From: Chloroflexota bacterium
GTDB taxonomy: Bacteria; Chloroflexota; Anaerolineae; J102
Assembly: GCA_013152585.1 (NCBI GenBank)
Contig: JAADGC010000156.1
Coordinates: 1 to 38,855, forward strand
DNA length: 38,855 nucleotides
Reading direction: 5' to 3'
The first letter of the stretch is position 1. Every line of letters starts with the position of its first letter. Under the pieces are notes generated by a model that saw only the letters and a program-made list of their open reading frames with translations, did not search any database and was not told the origin of the DNA. Positions 7,448 through 14,983 of this stretch are shown here, piece after piece. The translations under genes were made by a program, and so were the position numbers.

Positions 7448-8472
7448 TCTTTCACGACCGCCCGAAATCCTTTCAGGGCTCGAGCCCAGGCATCATCTCG
7501 TTCACCAGCGACAAAGGGAAGATACAATGTGATTCGGTCCAGCAAGCCCTGATAACGTTCATAAACCCGAGCGCCAATTTCATCCCAGGTGCCACTGACA
7601 GCAAAGACAGCCACCATCTCCGGACTGATGAGCGCCGGCATTTCGGACCAACGCTGGCGCACCGCCAGACGACCCAAAACCGGGCCCACATCGCCCCAGC
7701 CATGCTCCTGCAACACCGGCTGATAGGAGGGTGTTGCCGCATAAAAACTGATCTGCTGTCGTACGGCCTCCCACTGTGCCTGCCTTTCGGCCTCCGTGTC
7801 GCCGACGATAGCAAAAACGGTGGTGCTCAGCGCCACTTTCTCGGGGCTACGCCCCGCCCGAGCGGCTCCGGCCGCAATCCAGGGGCGGATATGGTGGCGC
7901 AGATAATCGGGGGTATGGAAGGGGTGCACATGGAAGCCATCGGCCAACTCGCCGGCCAGTTCGCACAAATGCCGGTTGACGCCGGCCAGATAAAGGGGAA
8001 TGTGTGGGTGAGGAAGGGGGCCGGGATTAAAGAACGGGGGCATCAACGTAAACTTATAAAACGCACCCCGAAAATTCAACTTGGTCCCCTGCTGCCATGC
8101 CTGCCAGATGTGACGTAATGCCTGCACATATTCACGCAAACGAGCTGTAGGCTGGCCCCAGGGCATAGCAAAGCGCCGCTCGATATGAGGCTTGATCTGC
8201 GTACCCAACCCTAAAATAAAGCGGCCTTCACTGTAGCCTGCCAGATCCCAGGAGATGTAGGCTGTTTGCATGGGGCTGCGGGCAAAAGCCACGGCAATGG
8301 CAGTACCCACCTGTAGGGTCGAAGTCGCGTCGGCCGCCAGTGCCAGTTGCACAAAGGGATCATGCACCGTTTCCGGTGCCCACAAAGCATCGAAGCCCAA
8401 CGCTTCCGCTGTCCGGGCACTTTGTTTGATCTCAAAAAGGGTATTGGCATTCAATACAGCATCAAATTGCAT
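7444..8472 (-). CDS. LLM-class F420-dependent oxidoreductase
   Basis: A 342-residue luciferase-like TIM-barrel protein. Family signs are the opening MQFDAVLNANTLFEI, the SARTAEALGFDALWAPET strand-helix, GTAIAVAFARSPM, and EGRFILGLGTQIKPHIERRF, with the late segment LGRLAVRQRWSEMPALI. The overall pattern, including HIERRFAMPWGQP, resembles the TIGR03617 subgroup of probable F420-dependent enzymes. These use reduced F420 (some use FMN) for hydride transfer to diverse substrates; which substrate is not readable here. It is followed on the same strand by nothing, since it converges on spoVS with the two stop codons sharing four bases. The Nif3-like gene lies 91 bp upstream and may be co-transcribed. 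Confidence 0.88.
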   Translation of the reverse strand: MQFDAVLNANTLFEIKQSARTAEALGFDALWAPETVHDPFVQLALAADATSTLQVGTAIAVAFARSPMQTAYISWDLAGYSEGRFILGLGTQIKPHIERRFAMPWGQPTARLREYVQALRHIWQAWQQGTKLNFRGAFYKFTLMPPFFNPGPLPHPHIPLYLAGVNRHLCELAGELADGFHVHPFHTPDYLRHHIRPWIAAGAARAGRSPEKVALSTTVFAIVGDTEAERQAQWEAVRQQISFYAATPSYQPVLQEHGWGDVGPVLGRLAVRQRWSEMPALISPEMVAVFAVSGTWDEIGARVYERYQGLLDRITLYLPFVAGERDDAWARALKGFRAVVKD

Positions 8473-8563
8473 CGATTTATCCGGGGAAAGCCTTGGGGAA
8501 AAGCTGTGGAAAAAGGGGGGAAACCAGGGGAGCTAATAGGGGATAAGCTGGGGAAAACAAGCC

Positions 8564-9316
8564 TTATTGATCTACAGGAACATCGATAAAAACCCATGGC
8601 AGGTCAAATTGCACCGCCAGATGCCGGGCCAAAGCCTTCACGCCCAACGTTTCTGTAGCGTAATGACCGCCATACAGCACATTCATGCCCATCTCGCGGC
8701 CGGCATGTGCCATCGTATAATCGCGCTCCCCTGTCACCAGGGTATCGCAGCCCAAGGCCTGCGCCTCCACCAAACTACGGGCGGCATCGCCCGAACAAAC
8801 CGCCAGGCGGCGCACCCGCGGCGGGCCATATGCGTCCACCTGTATCGGAGCAGCCACCGCCGTATGAAAGCGTTGTGCAAGTTCCACAAACGTCAGTTCT
8901 GTGGTGGGCGCCGCAATCACCCCCACATCTACTCCCTGAAAAGCGTGATACCCGGCCTGAATCTCGAGGCCCAGCAGCCGGCACAGTTCGGCATTATTAC
9001 CCCATTGGGGATGCGCATCCAGCGCCAGATGCGCGGCATATAAATTAAGATCGGTGGTAATCAGGCGCCGCAACTTGCGCCCGTAGGCCCCCACCAGCCG
9101 TTGCGCCTCGCCCCAAAGCACACCATGATGTACGAGCAACATGTCGGCGCCCGCTGTCAGGGCGCCATCGATGGTGGCCAGGGCGGCATCGACCCCCACG
9201 GCCAGGAGCCCGACCTGCGTTCGACCGGCGACCTGTAGCCCCTGGGGGCCATAGTCATGGATGGTGTGGATATGCAGGACTTCATCCAGATATGCAACTA
9301 AATCATCTCGTAGCAC
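8564..9316 (-). CDS. Nif3-like dinuclear metal-centre protein
   Basis: A 250-residue protein of the NIF3/YbgI/YqfO family, toroidal hexamers with a two-metal site; some members have been assigned GTP cyclohydrolase-like activity, but the general role is unsettled. Likely metal ligands are visible in LLVHHGVLWGE, in the LALDAHPQWGNN segment and in the C-terminal GGHYATETLG. I start at GTG (9314-9316), because GGAGG lies 5 nt before it and it yields MLRDDLVAYLDEVLHIHTIH, the family N-terminus and usual length. A longer frame starting upstream would add 48 residues without family character. No PII-like insertion is present. Confidence 0.9.
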   Translation of the reverse strand: MLRDDLVAYLDEVLHIHTIHDYGPQGLQVAGRTQVGLLAVGVDAALATIDGALTAGADMLLVHHGVLWGEAQRLVGAYGRKLRRLITTDLNLYAAHLALDAHPQWGNNAELCRLLGLEIQAGYHAFQGVDVGVIAAPTTELTFVELAQRFHTAVAAPIQVDAYGPPRVRRLAVCSGDAARSLVEAQALGCDTLVTGERDYTMAHAGREMGMNVLYGGHYATETLGVKALARHLAVQFDLPWVFIDVPVDQ

Positions 9317-9538
9317 GGGTGCCTCCAAACATTCTTCGATCTTGTGGCGATGACATGGCAAGCTCCGACAGGCAGAAGGATGCAGGTGATCATACACTGA
9401 AGGCTCATGGTTGCCAAGTGTGTCGGCGTTAAGGGGTGCGTCGCCACTCCTGCCCTGCAATCAGTTGGCGAACGCCACAAGTAATGATAAACTAAATTCA
9501 ACTATCGTACTCTGATTCCCTTCGATTCTTTGCCCACC

Positions 9539-10216
9539 ATGAAAGACAAGCCTCGGCGCTGGGTCACGTTATCCGCTGCTGCCAAACTGCTAGGCGTCCA
9601 CCCCGCCACCCTCCGGCACTGGGCCGATACCGGCCAGGTGCCCTCTTATCGTACCCCCGGCGGCCATCGGCGCTTTGATGCAGATGACCTGCATACCTTC
9701 TTGCTCAACGCCAGCACCGGCACCGCTTTGCAAGCCCTGCCCAGCGACGAGTCGATGATAGAAAGTGCTTTGGTGCAGACACGGGCCGAGTTACGCCGTA
9801 GCCCCCCCTCACAAGATGCCTGGTTCAGCGCCTTTGATGACGCTGGGCGGGAACGACAGCGAACATTGGGCCGAAATCTATTCGAATACACCGTGCAATA
9901 CGTCACCCGCCCCCAGCGTCGGCCCGAACTGTTCCAAAAGGGATGGCAACTGGGCACCGCCTATGCCGAAGGCTCCCTGCGCTACAACATCTCTCTGCTC
10001 GATACCGTACGCGCCTTTCAATACTTTCGCCATAATCTGGTGCAGGCCCTCACGGCTGGGGATGAAGATAAGACCAACTTCGATAGCGAAGACATGCGCC
10101 TGCGTCAGGACATCGACGACTATCTCAATGAGGTGCTCTTCGGCCTCATCGACGCTTACGAACAAAAAATCCTGGGCACTGCGCTTATGGCGCGCCATGA
10201 GGAATCGGAATCATAG
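9539..10216 (+). CDS. MerR/excisionase-type HTH protein with RsbRD-like sensor domain
   Basis: A 225-residue putative transcription regulator. Residues about 8-55 form a MerR/excisionase-type winged helix (TLSAAAKLLGVHPATLRHWA, then RTPGGHRRFDADDL). The remaining roughly 150 residues are helical with a globin-like pattern (RTLGRNLFEYTVQYVTRP, LGTAYAEGSLRYNISLLDTV, FRHNLVQALT, YLNEVLFGLIDAYEQKIL). That pattern resembles the RsbRD N-terminal sensor domain, a judgement by eye. A DNA-binding head joined to such a domain suggests a one-component sensor. The ATG at 9539 gives a natural N-terminus; a TTG nine bases upstream is less likely. Flanking genes stand on both strands and show no obvious target. 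Confidence 0.75.
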   Translation: MKDKPRRWVTLSAAAKLLGVHPATLRHWADTGQVPSYRTPGGHRRFDADDLHTFLLNASTGTALQALPSDESMIESALVQTRAELRRSPPSQDAWFSAFDDAGRERQRTLGRNLFEYTVQYVTRPQRRPELFQKGWQLGTAYAEGSLRYNISLLDTVRAFQYFRHNLVQALTAGDEDKTNFDSEDMRLRQDIDDYLNEVLFGLIDAYEQKILGTALMARHEESES

Positions 10217-10448
10217 ATCAGGTGTCTGGCGCTCTATGCTGGCGGGGAGAGGATCGCTGCCTGCAAAACAGAACGGCCCTGCGGGTGAGGATCACGCCAA
10301 AGCACGAGCCTGCACATTGCCTGAGCATGCTTGTGTGTTTTGAGGACGCCCCCTGTCTGCATTTGGGCGTCAGGCAGGTAATAATCGCCCCTCCCACAGC
10401 CTCTAACCCCAAACCCCACCAAACAACTCACCCCACATTCCACAACCC

Positions 10449-10985
10449 ATGACAACAAAACGTCGTTTTTCTCTCATTCTGATCCTGACATTCCTCCTTG
10501 GCGGCTGGTGGATATGGCAACACCGCCTCCCCACCGACATCACTGCCAGTGCTCGTCCCGCCATCCCCCGCGCCGGCAACCCCGCCCCCGACTTCACCTT
10601 GCTCAACCCCGCTGGCAACGAAGTACACCTTTCGGGATTGAAAGGACAGGCTGTGGTGCTGAACTTCTGGGCCAGTTGGTGCGGCCCCTGCCGGGCCGAG
10701 ATGCCCGAATTACAGCAGGCATATCAGCAATTCGGGAAGAACGGGTTGGTTGTTTTGGGGGTCAACCAGGGAGAGCCGGTCTCCATCGTGAACGACTTCC
10801 TGGCCCAGCTCCAGCTCACATTCCCGGTCGTGCTCGATCAACAACTCCAGGTTTCGCAGCTCTATCACATCAACTCGCTACCCACCACCTTCTTCATCGA
10901 CCGCGACGGCATTATCCGGGAAGTCGTGATCGGCCAAATGAACGCTGCTCTGCTGAAAGAACGTCTGCGCTCCATCTATCCCTGA
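10449..10985 (+). CDS. TlpA/ResA-family thiol-disulfide oxidoreductase
   Basis: A 178-residue membrane-anchored thioredoxin. Residues about 6-25 are a single hydrophobic N-terminal segment (FSLILILTFLLGGWWIW) that should anchor it with the catalytic domain outside the membrane. The fold starts at GNPAPDFTLLNPAGNEV; the active site is WCGPC with Cys78 and Cys81, and SLPTTFFID supplies the cis-proline. Proteins of this type reduce apo-cytochrome c or other exported cysteines. The next gene starts 8 nt after its stop, so the pair is likely an operon. No ccd or ccs genes are nearby, so the partner protein is unknown. Confidence 0.93.
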   Translation: MTTKRRFSLILILTFLLGGWWIWQHRLPTDITASARPAIPRAGNPAPDFTLLNPAGNEVHLSGLKGQAVVLNFWASWCGPCRAEMPELQQAYQQFGKNGLVVLGVNQGEPVSIVNDFLAQLQLTFPVVLDQQLQVSQLYHINSLPTTFFIDRDGIIREVVIGQMNAALLKERLRSIYP

Positions 10986-10993
10986 AGGCAATC

Positions 10994-11770
10994 ATGATTT
11001 CCACACTTCATCTGGGCCCAGTCGCCCTCCCCACCTACCCCTTGTTGGCCCTGCTGGGATTTTACCTGGGCCTATGGCTGGCGGCGCAAATCGCTGCCCG
11101 CCGCGGCATCAATCCCGATCATCTATACAATCTCGGCTTTTATGCCGCGATCGCGGCGGCGGTTGTGGGTCGCATCGGCCACATACTTCTTTTCTTCCCC
11201 GCTTATCGTTCCGATCCCATCAGCATCCTCTCTCCCAATCTGGCGGCATTTCAGCCCGTGTTTGCCGTGGCTGCGGTCGCCATCGTCATCCTCTTTTACC
11301 AACGGCGATACCATCTGCCCGTCGCCGAATTAGGGGATGCCCTGGCTTATGGAGCATTGCTCACGCTGGCGACGCTGGCTTTGGCCGATGGCCTCAACGG
11401 CAGACATTTTGGTATCGCCAGCACACAGCCTTGGGCTATCGAACAATGGAGCATGGCCCGACATCCGGTGCAGTACTACGAAATGCTGGGAACGTTATTG
11501 CTCATTGCCCTCTTATGGTGGCGCCAGCAGACCCTGCGTCCTGGCCAATTGGGTTTGTGGGCCGCGGCCGGCTATGCTGCCGTGCGGCTCTTTGTCGATG
11601 CCTATCGCGATCAACCGGCGCTGATCGGCGACGGCTACCGGCAGAGTCAGGTCATTGCTTTCATAGCCCTGATGATCCTACTCCTGGTCTTGTACCAGTC
11701 GCTGGCCGAACCCGATACCCCCAACGGGATCACATTTGAGTGGCAGCAGGAGGAAGACGGGAGTCGCTAA
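10994..11770 (+). CDS. Lgt-like (prolipoprotein diacylglyceryl transferase family) membrane protein
   Basis: A 258-residue polytopic membrane protein with about seven hydrophobic segments. The opening HLGPVALPTYPLLALLGFYL, the VVGRIGHILLFF helix, RHPVQYYEML and the late FVDAYRDQPALIGDGYRQSQ follow the Lgt layout. The central Lgt signature (a G-R-x-G-N-F-x-N-G type motif) is reduced here to ALADGLNGRHFG, with an Asp where the essential Arg is expected, so activity in lipoprotein maturation is doubtful. AAGG precedes the ATG by about 5 nt. Tight linkage to the TlpA-like gene suggests an exported-protein function. The stop overlaps the convergent gene's stop by 4 nt. Confidence 0.72.
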   Translation: MISTLHLGPVALPTYPLLALLGFYLGLWLAAQIAARRGINPDHLYNLGFYAAIAAAVVGRIGHILLFFPAYRSDPISILSPNLAAFQPVFAVAAVAIVILFYQRRYHLPVAELGDALAYGALLTLATLALADGLNGRHFGIASTQPWAIEQWSMARHPVQYYEMLGTLLLIALLWWRQQTLRPGQLGLWAAAGYAAVRLFVDAYRDQPALIGDGYRQSQVIAFIALMILLLVLYQSLAEPDTPNGITFEWQQEEDGSR

Positions 11771-12504
11771 CGGCGCTTCACCTTCAGCTTATCGCTGACC
11801 AACGAAGCCATGAAGCGGCGCTCGCCGGCTGTGACAAAACAAATGGTGATCGTGGGGTCGTTGGCATCTTTCTGCACATCCGTCACCACGCCGGCACCGA
11901 AGCGCTCATGTTCCACTGTCTGCCCCACGCGATAGCGCACCCGCCGCCGCGGGGACGCGGGTTTCGGCCGGGGCGCCTGTACCTGTGCGATCTGACGTAG
12001 CTCGCGATCGCGCCACGATTCGGCAAACGCTGCCAGATCATCCAATTGCTTTAACTGTTTACGCAGGGGCGCCATGCGCTTGCGCGCCGCGGCTAACTGC
12101 TCCATCAGCGCTGCCTTGCCCCGAAAACGGCCTCGGTGGGCAATACTGCGCGAAGCCGCGGCCAGCGCCTTTTCAATTGTTTTGAGTTGTTCAGCCGGAA
12201 ATGGATCAAATGGCTGTAACAAAATCAGTTGCACGCCGTTCAGGCGGCACATTTCCCGCCGTACTTCGTCGCGCGAAGCTTCTTCCAACTCTTCCCGGTC
12301 GCTTTTGCGCCGCTGGCCTTTGCCCTGCAGGCCCACAAACCGCACAGCGATGCCCACTTCGTGATACAGAGTATCCAGTTTGAGTTTTCGTCGGGTAGCG
12401 GGATTGATCAGCCAGGGGGGGGAAGCATGTCGTTGGGATGCAAAACCATCGAAAATTCGGGCCAATATTTCGTTCCAGCCCATCAAATACAAACTACTGC
12501 TCAT
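11767..12504 (-). CDS. Unknown protein with PcrA/UvrD-type C-terminal Tudor-like domain
   Basis: A 245-residue protein I cannot name. The C-terminal roughly 60 residues (YRVGQTVEHERFGAGVVTDV through FMASLVSDKLKVKRR) match the Tudor-like module at the end of PcrA/UvrD helicases, which contacts RNA polymerase. The middle (about 100-175) is a charged, probably coiled-coil region. The N-terminal part has LDTLYHEVGIAVRFVGLQG followed by DEVRREMCRLNGVQLILLQP, which recalls the strand-turn-strand and helix of small PD-(D/E)XK or VSR-type nucleases, although a clear catalytic Glu-x-Lys is missing. No helicase motifs exist, so it is not a truncated UvrD. A transcription-repair accessory is a guess. 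Confidence 0.6.
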   Translation of the reverse strand: MSSSLYLMGWNEILARIFDGFASQRHASPPWLINPATRRKLKLDTLYHEVGIAVRFVGLQGKGQRRKSDREELEEASRDEVRREMCRLNGVQLILLQPFDPFPAEQLKTIEKALAAASRSIAHRGRFRGKAALMEQLAAARKRMAPLRKQLKQLDDLAAFAESWRDRELRQIAQVQAPRPKPASPRRRVRYRVGQTVEHERFGAGVVTDVQKDANDPTITICFVTAGERRFMASLVSDKLKVKRR

Positions 12505-12589
12505 GGGGGATTAGTTTCGGACTCCGGTGGAAATAACGCCTCAGGCGTACAGGATATGATAGCACGTACGTTCGTTTTATCCAAACTGG

Positions 12590-12723
12590 CCAGGGACTTG
12601 GGGTAAGGTCGGCGGTGGCGCTGCGGCGCATCACGGATGCGCCGAGCGCTTCCTTTTTTCGTGTGTTGGCCGCATCCATGATGCGACCAACACACGCCAC
12701 CAAACGCACCCAGGGACTTGGGG
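12590..12723. repeat. 120-bp two-hairpin element between 14-bp direct repeats
   Basis: CCAGGGACTTGGGG occurs exactly at 12590-12603 and 12710-12723, a 120-bp period. Between them are a 9-bp perfect hairpin (12624-12644: CGGCGCATC, loop ACG) and a long hairpin (12660-12696: 10 bp, one mismatch, then 6 bp, loop CAT). The second direct repeat can itself pair with CCCTGG just downstream. A diverged partial copy begins at 38820. It fills the gap between two same-strand genes and codes for nothing recognisable. Confidence 0.75.
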
Positions 12724-12740
12724 GGCGCCCCTGGCCCCGC

Positions 12741-13553
12741 TCAATTGCCCTCGGCAGGGGAACTCGCCGACTTGTAAAAACGCGCCAAAACCCAATCTAC
12801 AAACCACGGCGCCGCCAGCGCTCCCCACACCATCATGCGATCAAACCAAGTGGCATAGGCATCACGGGGTTCACGCTGCGCCGCCCGCACAATGGCCTGA
12901 CCCACTCGCTCCGCCGGTGTCCGTCGCATACGATTATGATGGTGTGGGGTAGCATCGCCCGTGAGCTCGTTCTTACTGAAATCCGTCGCCGTCACCCCCG
13001 GATAAAAACTCACCAGACGAATATGATCGGGCAGCAGCTCCAACCGCATCGCCTCGGAGAGGGCATTGAGGGCAAATTTAGACGCACAATAAATACTGGC
13101 TGCCGGCATCGCCCGGCGGCCAATAATGGATGACACATTGATGATCAGCCCATCTTGCTGCGCTCGCATCGTCGGTAACACCGCCTGAATACATTGCATC
13201 GCCCCCCAAAAATTCACCTCGAACAACTGACGGGCTGCGACCATGTCGATCTCTGCGATGGGACTACGCATGCCCACACCGGCATTATTGACAAGGATAT
13301 CGATGTGGCCGAAGGTCGCCACAGCCTGCGCCACTGCCGCCTGCACGGCCTGCACCTGGGTGACATCAGCCACCAGGGGCAGCACCTGTACGCCAGGACG
13401 AGCGCCCAATTCGGCAGCCAATTGCTGCAAACGGGCGTCATCGCGGGCCAACAAGGCCAGATTGATGGGAAAAGTAGCAAAGGCGCGGGCGGTGGCGGCG
13501 CCGATGCCGCGGGAAGCGCCGGTGATCAGAATAGTACGATGTTCGAGTTGCAT
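12741..13553 (-). CDS. Short-chain dehydrogenase/reductase
   Basis: A 270-residue classical SDR with a Rossmann fold. The cofactor motif is TGASRGIGAATARAF near residue 11, NNAGVG lies near 90, the catalytic Ser in INVSSIIG and the Tyr-x3-Lys in YCASKFAL. The Arg after TGAS favours NADP(H) over NAD(H). The C-terminal 50 residues contain a hydrophobic, Trp-rich stretch (MVWGALAAPWFVDWVLARFY), suggesting peripheral membrane contact, as in SDRs acting on lipid or retinol-like substrates. The substrate is not identifiable. It lies on the minus strand between the sortase gene and the repeat element, without close coupling to either. Confidence 0.9.
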   Translation of the reverse strand: MQLEHRTILITGASRGIGAATARAFATFPINLALLARDDARLQQLAAELGARPGVQVLPLVADVTQVQAVQAAVAQAVATFGHIDILVNNAGVGMRSPIAEIDMVAARQLFEVNFWGAMQCIQAVLPTMRAQQDGLIINVSSIIGRRAMPAASIYCASKFALNALSEAMRLELLPDHIRLVSFYPGVTATDFSKNELTGDATPHHHNRMRRTPAERVGQAIVRAAQREPRDAYATWFDRMMVWGALAAPWFVDWVLARFYKSASSPAEGN

Positions 13554-13676
13554 GATTGAGTTGCAGGAAAGAGAGAAGGGTTTAACGCAGAGAGGAAGAG
13601 GATGGGAAAAGAAAGAGGGGGAATCTGGTATCGGTGAGTAGGTGATAGGTCGGGAATCATTTCATGATCTACCGGT

Positions 13677-14549
13677 TTACTGCCCTTCGCCAGAATCCTC
13701 GACAGCCGTCAGTAAGCCCGTGACAATCACGCGGTGGGTGTTTGACCACGACGGCCAACACGTAACCAGGGTCAGGCGGGCATAGTCGGTGGGCTGCATA
13801 TAGGCGGCGTTGGCCTCCTGCCGGGCAATGGAAGCATTCCTCTCTTCCAGTCGCCACCAACCGTTCACAGCATAAGTAAAGCGCCGCCCCCATTGATCCG
13901 TGACGATCATGGCATCGCCGAGGCCGAAATCGACCCCCGGCTCCCCGATCACGCACACTGTTTTGAACACGCTGCCGCCGATATTATTGTGCCCCGACAT
14001 CACCACGTTGCCTGCTTCTCCCGGATAAGCTGAGTTAACGTGGTGCCCGGCAGCATTGTCAACTACATCCCACTCGCTATGCGAGCCCGCGGCATCCTGC
14101 ACCACCCGCCACCCCATGGGCTCGACCGGCACGTCGAGGCCCAATGCGGGGATGGTCAGGCGTATGGGAGGCGCCCCGGCGCCCACCGCCAGGGGCGCCA
14201 CCGTAGGCAAGGATACCGGCGCCATCCTATCGATGCGCCCATCTGTCATCTGCGCTCGGGGTGTGACCGCGAGCTGCAAAGGGACAAGTGTGGCCGTGGC
14301 TGTCGCCGTTGGATACGGAGAGGGGATGGGTGTGGGGGTGGAGAGAATGGGAGGACGAACAGTTGGTATCAGCGCTGCCAACCTGGGTGTCGGGGCCGCT
14401 GTGGTGCCTGGTGCGACGACGACAAGCGGCCGGGGCGTAGGCGTCCACGTGGGGGCCACCGTGGGGACGGGTGCAGGATCGGAGCCCAGGCAGCCAACCA
14501 GCCCCAGCAGCAGCAAAGCGATGCCCAGAGACAGGCTGCGTTGGCGCAT
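13677..14549 (-). CDS. Lipoprotein-anchored sortase-family protein
   Basis: A 290-residue exported protein. The N-terminal signal ends in the lipobox LVGC (Cys20), predicting a lipid anchor. Residues about 25-125 are a Thr-Pro-rich low-complexity linker (PTWTPTPRP and similar). The C-terminal domain is sortase-like: His187 in VVMSGHNNIGG, Cys264 in LTLVTCWP and Arg273 in NTHRVIVTG, a complete triad, with IPALGLDVPVEPM at the start of the barrel. Sortases normally carry a transmembrane anchor and attach LPXTG-like proteins; a lipid-anchored one is unusual. The ATG at 14549 is chosen because it opens directly into the signal peptide; the upstream ATG would add 24 unneeded residues. Confidence 0.85.
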   Translation of the reverse strand: MRQRSLSLGIALLLLGLVGCLGSDPAPVPTVAPTWTPTPRPLVVVAPGTTAAPTPRLAALIPTVRPPILSTPTPIPSPYPTATATATLVPLQLAVTPRAQMTDGRIDRMAPVSLPTVAPLAVGAGAPPIRLTIPALGLDVPVEPMGWRVVQDAAGSHSEWDVVDNAAGHHVNSAYPGEAGNVVMSGHNNIGGSVFKTVCVIGEPGVDFGLGDAMIVTDQWGRRFTYAVNGWWRLEERNASIARQEANAAYMQPTDYARLTLVTCWPSWSNTHRVIVTGLLTAVEDSGEGQ

Positions 14550-14674
14550 TGCTGGGGGAAACGGCCGCAAAAGGAAAAAGAAATCGTTCACAGTTGCCCA
14601 TTGTATGATTTTATGCCGCAAATGCCAAAGCCGCGGACGCGCCTCTTGGAGCCGGGCTTTTCGTGCGCCAAGAG

Positions 14675-14813
14675 CGGGCGAGCAATTTCGGCCAGATTGC
14701 GCTGTGGCAAAGATGCTTTTGCGATGTACCTGCTTTTTGACGCCACCTTGTCGCCAGGAAATTGTTCGCCCCTACAAATTGACCATGGTTGGTGCCGGGG
14801 AATTGCTCGCCCG
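14675..14813. repeat. 139-bp element with perfect 13-bp terminal inverted repeats
   Basis: CGGGCGAGCAATT (14675-14687) is mirrored exactly by AATTGCTCGCCCG (14801-14813). A third, near-identical arm, AATTGTTCGCCC, lies inside at 14760-14771 in the same orientation as the right arm. There is no coding capacity. The layout resembles a MITE or a REP-type cluster. Confidence 0.6.
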
Positions 14814-14921
14814 GCATGGCGAAGCAACGATGTTGGCCCCCATGCTGGCAAATACCTCCTCACTTGGTGGATGACGATTCCCTCGCCAAAATCCTGAGAC
14901 GCACCCTGACACACCCCCAGC

Positions 14922-14950
14922 TTGCGCGGGCTCAGGGCTCAGGCTACAAT
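14922..14950 (+). promoter_or_regulatory. Sigma-70-type promoter of the GAF-PAS histidine kinase gene
   Basis: TTGCGC (14922-14927) and TACAAT (14945-14950) are separated by 17 bp, 33 bp before the chosen ATG. The predicted leader is short and has no clear Shine-Dalgarno. Confidence 0.5.
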
Positions 14951-14983
14951 GAAGCCACAGGCCATTCCTGCCCGTTTACACCT

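Larger units (their letters stand above)
14550..14983. other. Intergenic region between sortase and histidine kinase genes
   Basis: About 434 bp between divergent genes. It contains the 139-bp inverted-repeat element at 14675-14813 and the kinase promoter at 14922-14950. The remainder shows no coding features. A frame open through part of it is continuous with the kinase gene, but it lacks family sequence and is not counted as coding. Confidence 0.4.

Noticed and set aside
8473-8563. Possible replication origin or DnaA-box cluster (TGTGGAAAA, GGGGATAAG, TTATCC words)
   Set aside because: No word matches TTATCCACA well, there is no dnaA/dnaN neighbour and no AT-rich unwinding region beside it.
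10345-10371. Hairpin GACGCCC/GGGCGTC between the HTH gene and tlpA
   Set aside because: A 7-bp stem with a 13-nt loop and no T-run on either side, so not a convincing terminator; no other role evident.
14789-14983. N-terminal extension of the GAF-PAS kinase
   Set aside because: The 65 extra residues have no family character and the stretch contains both the inverted-repeat arm and the promoter.
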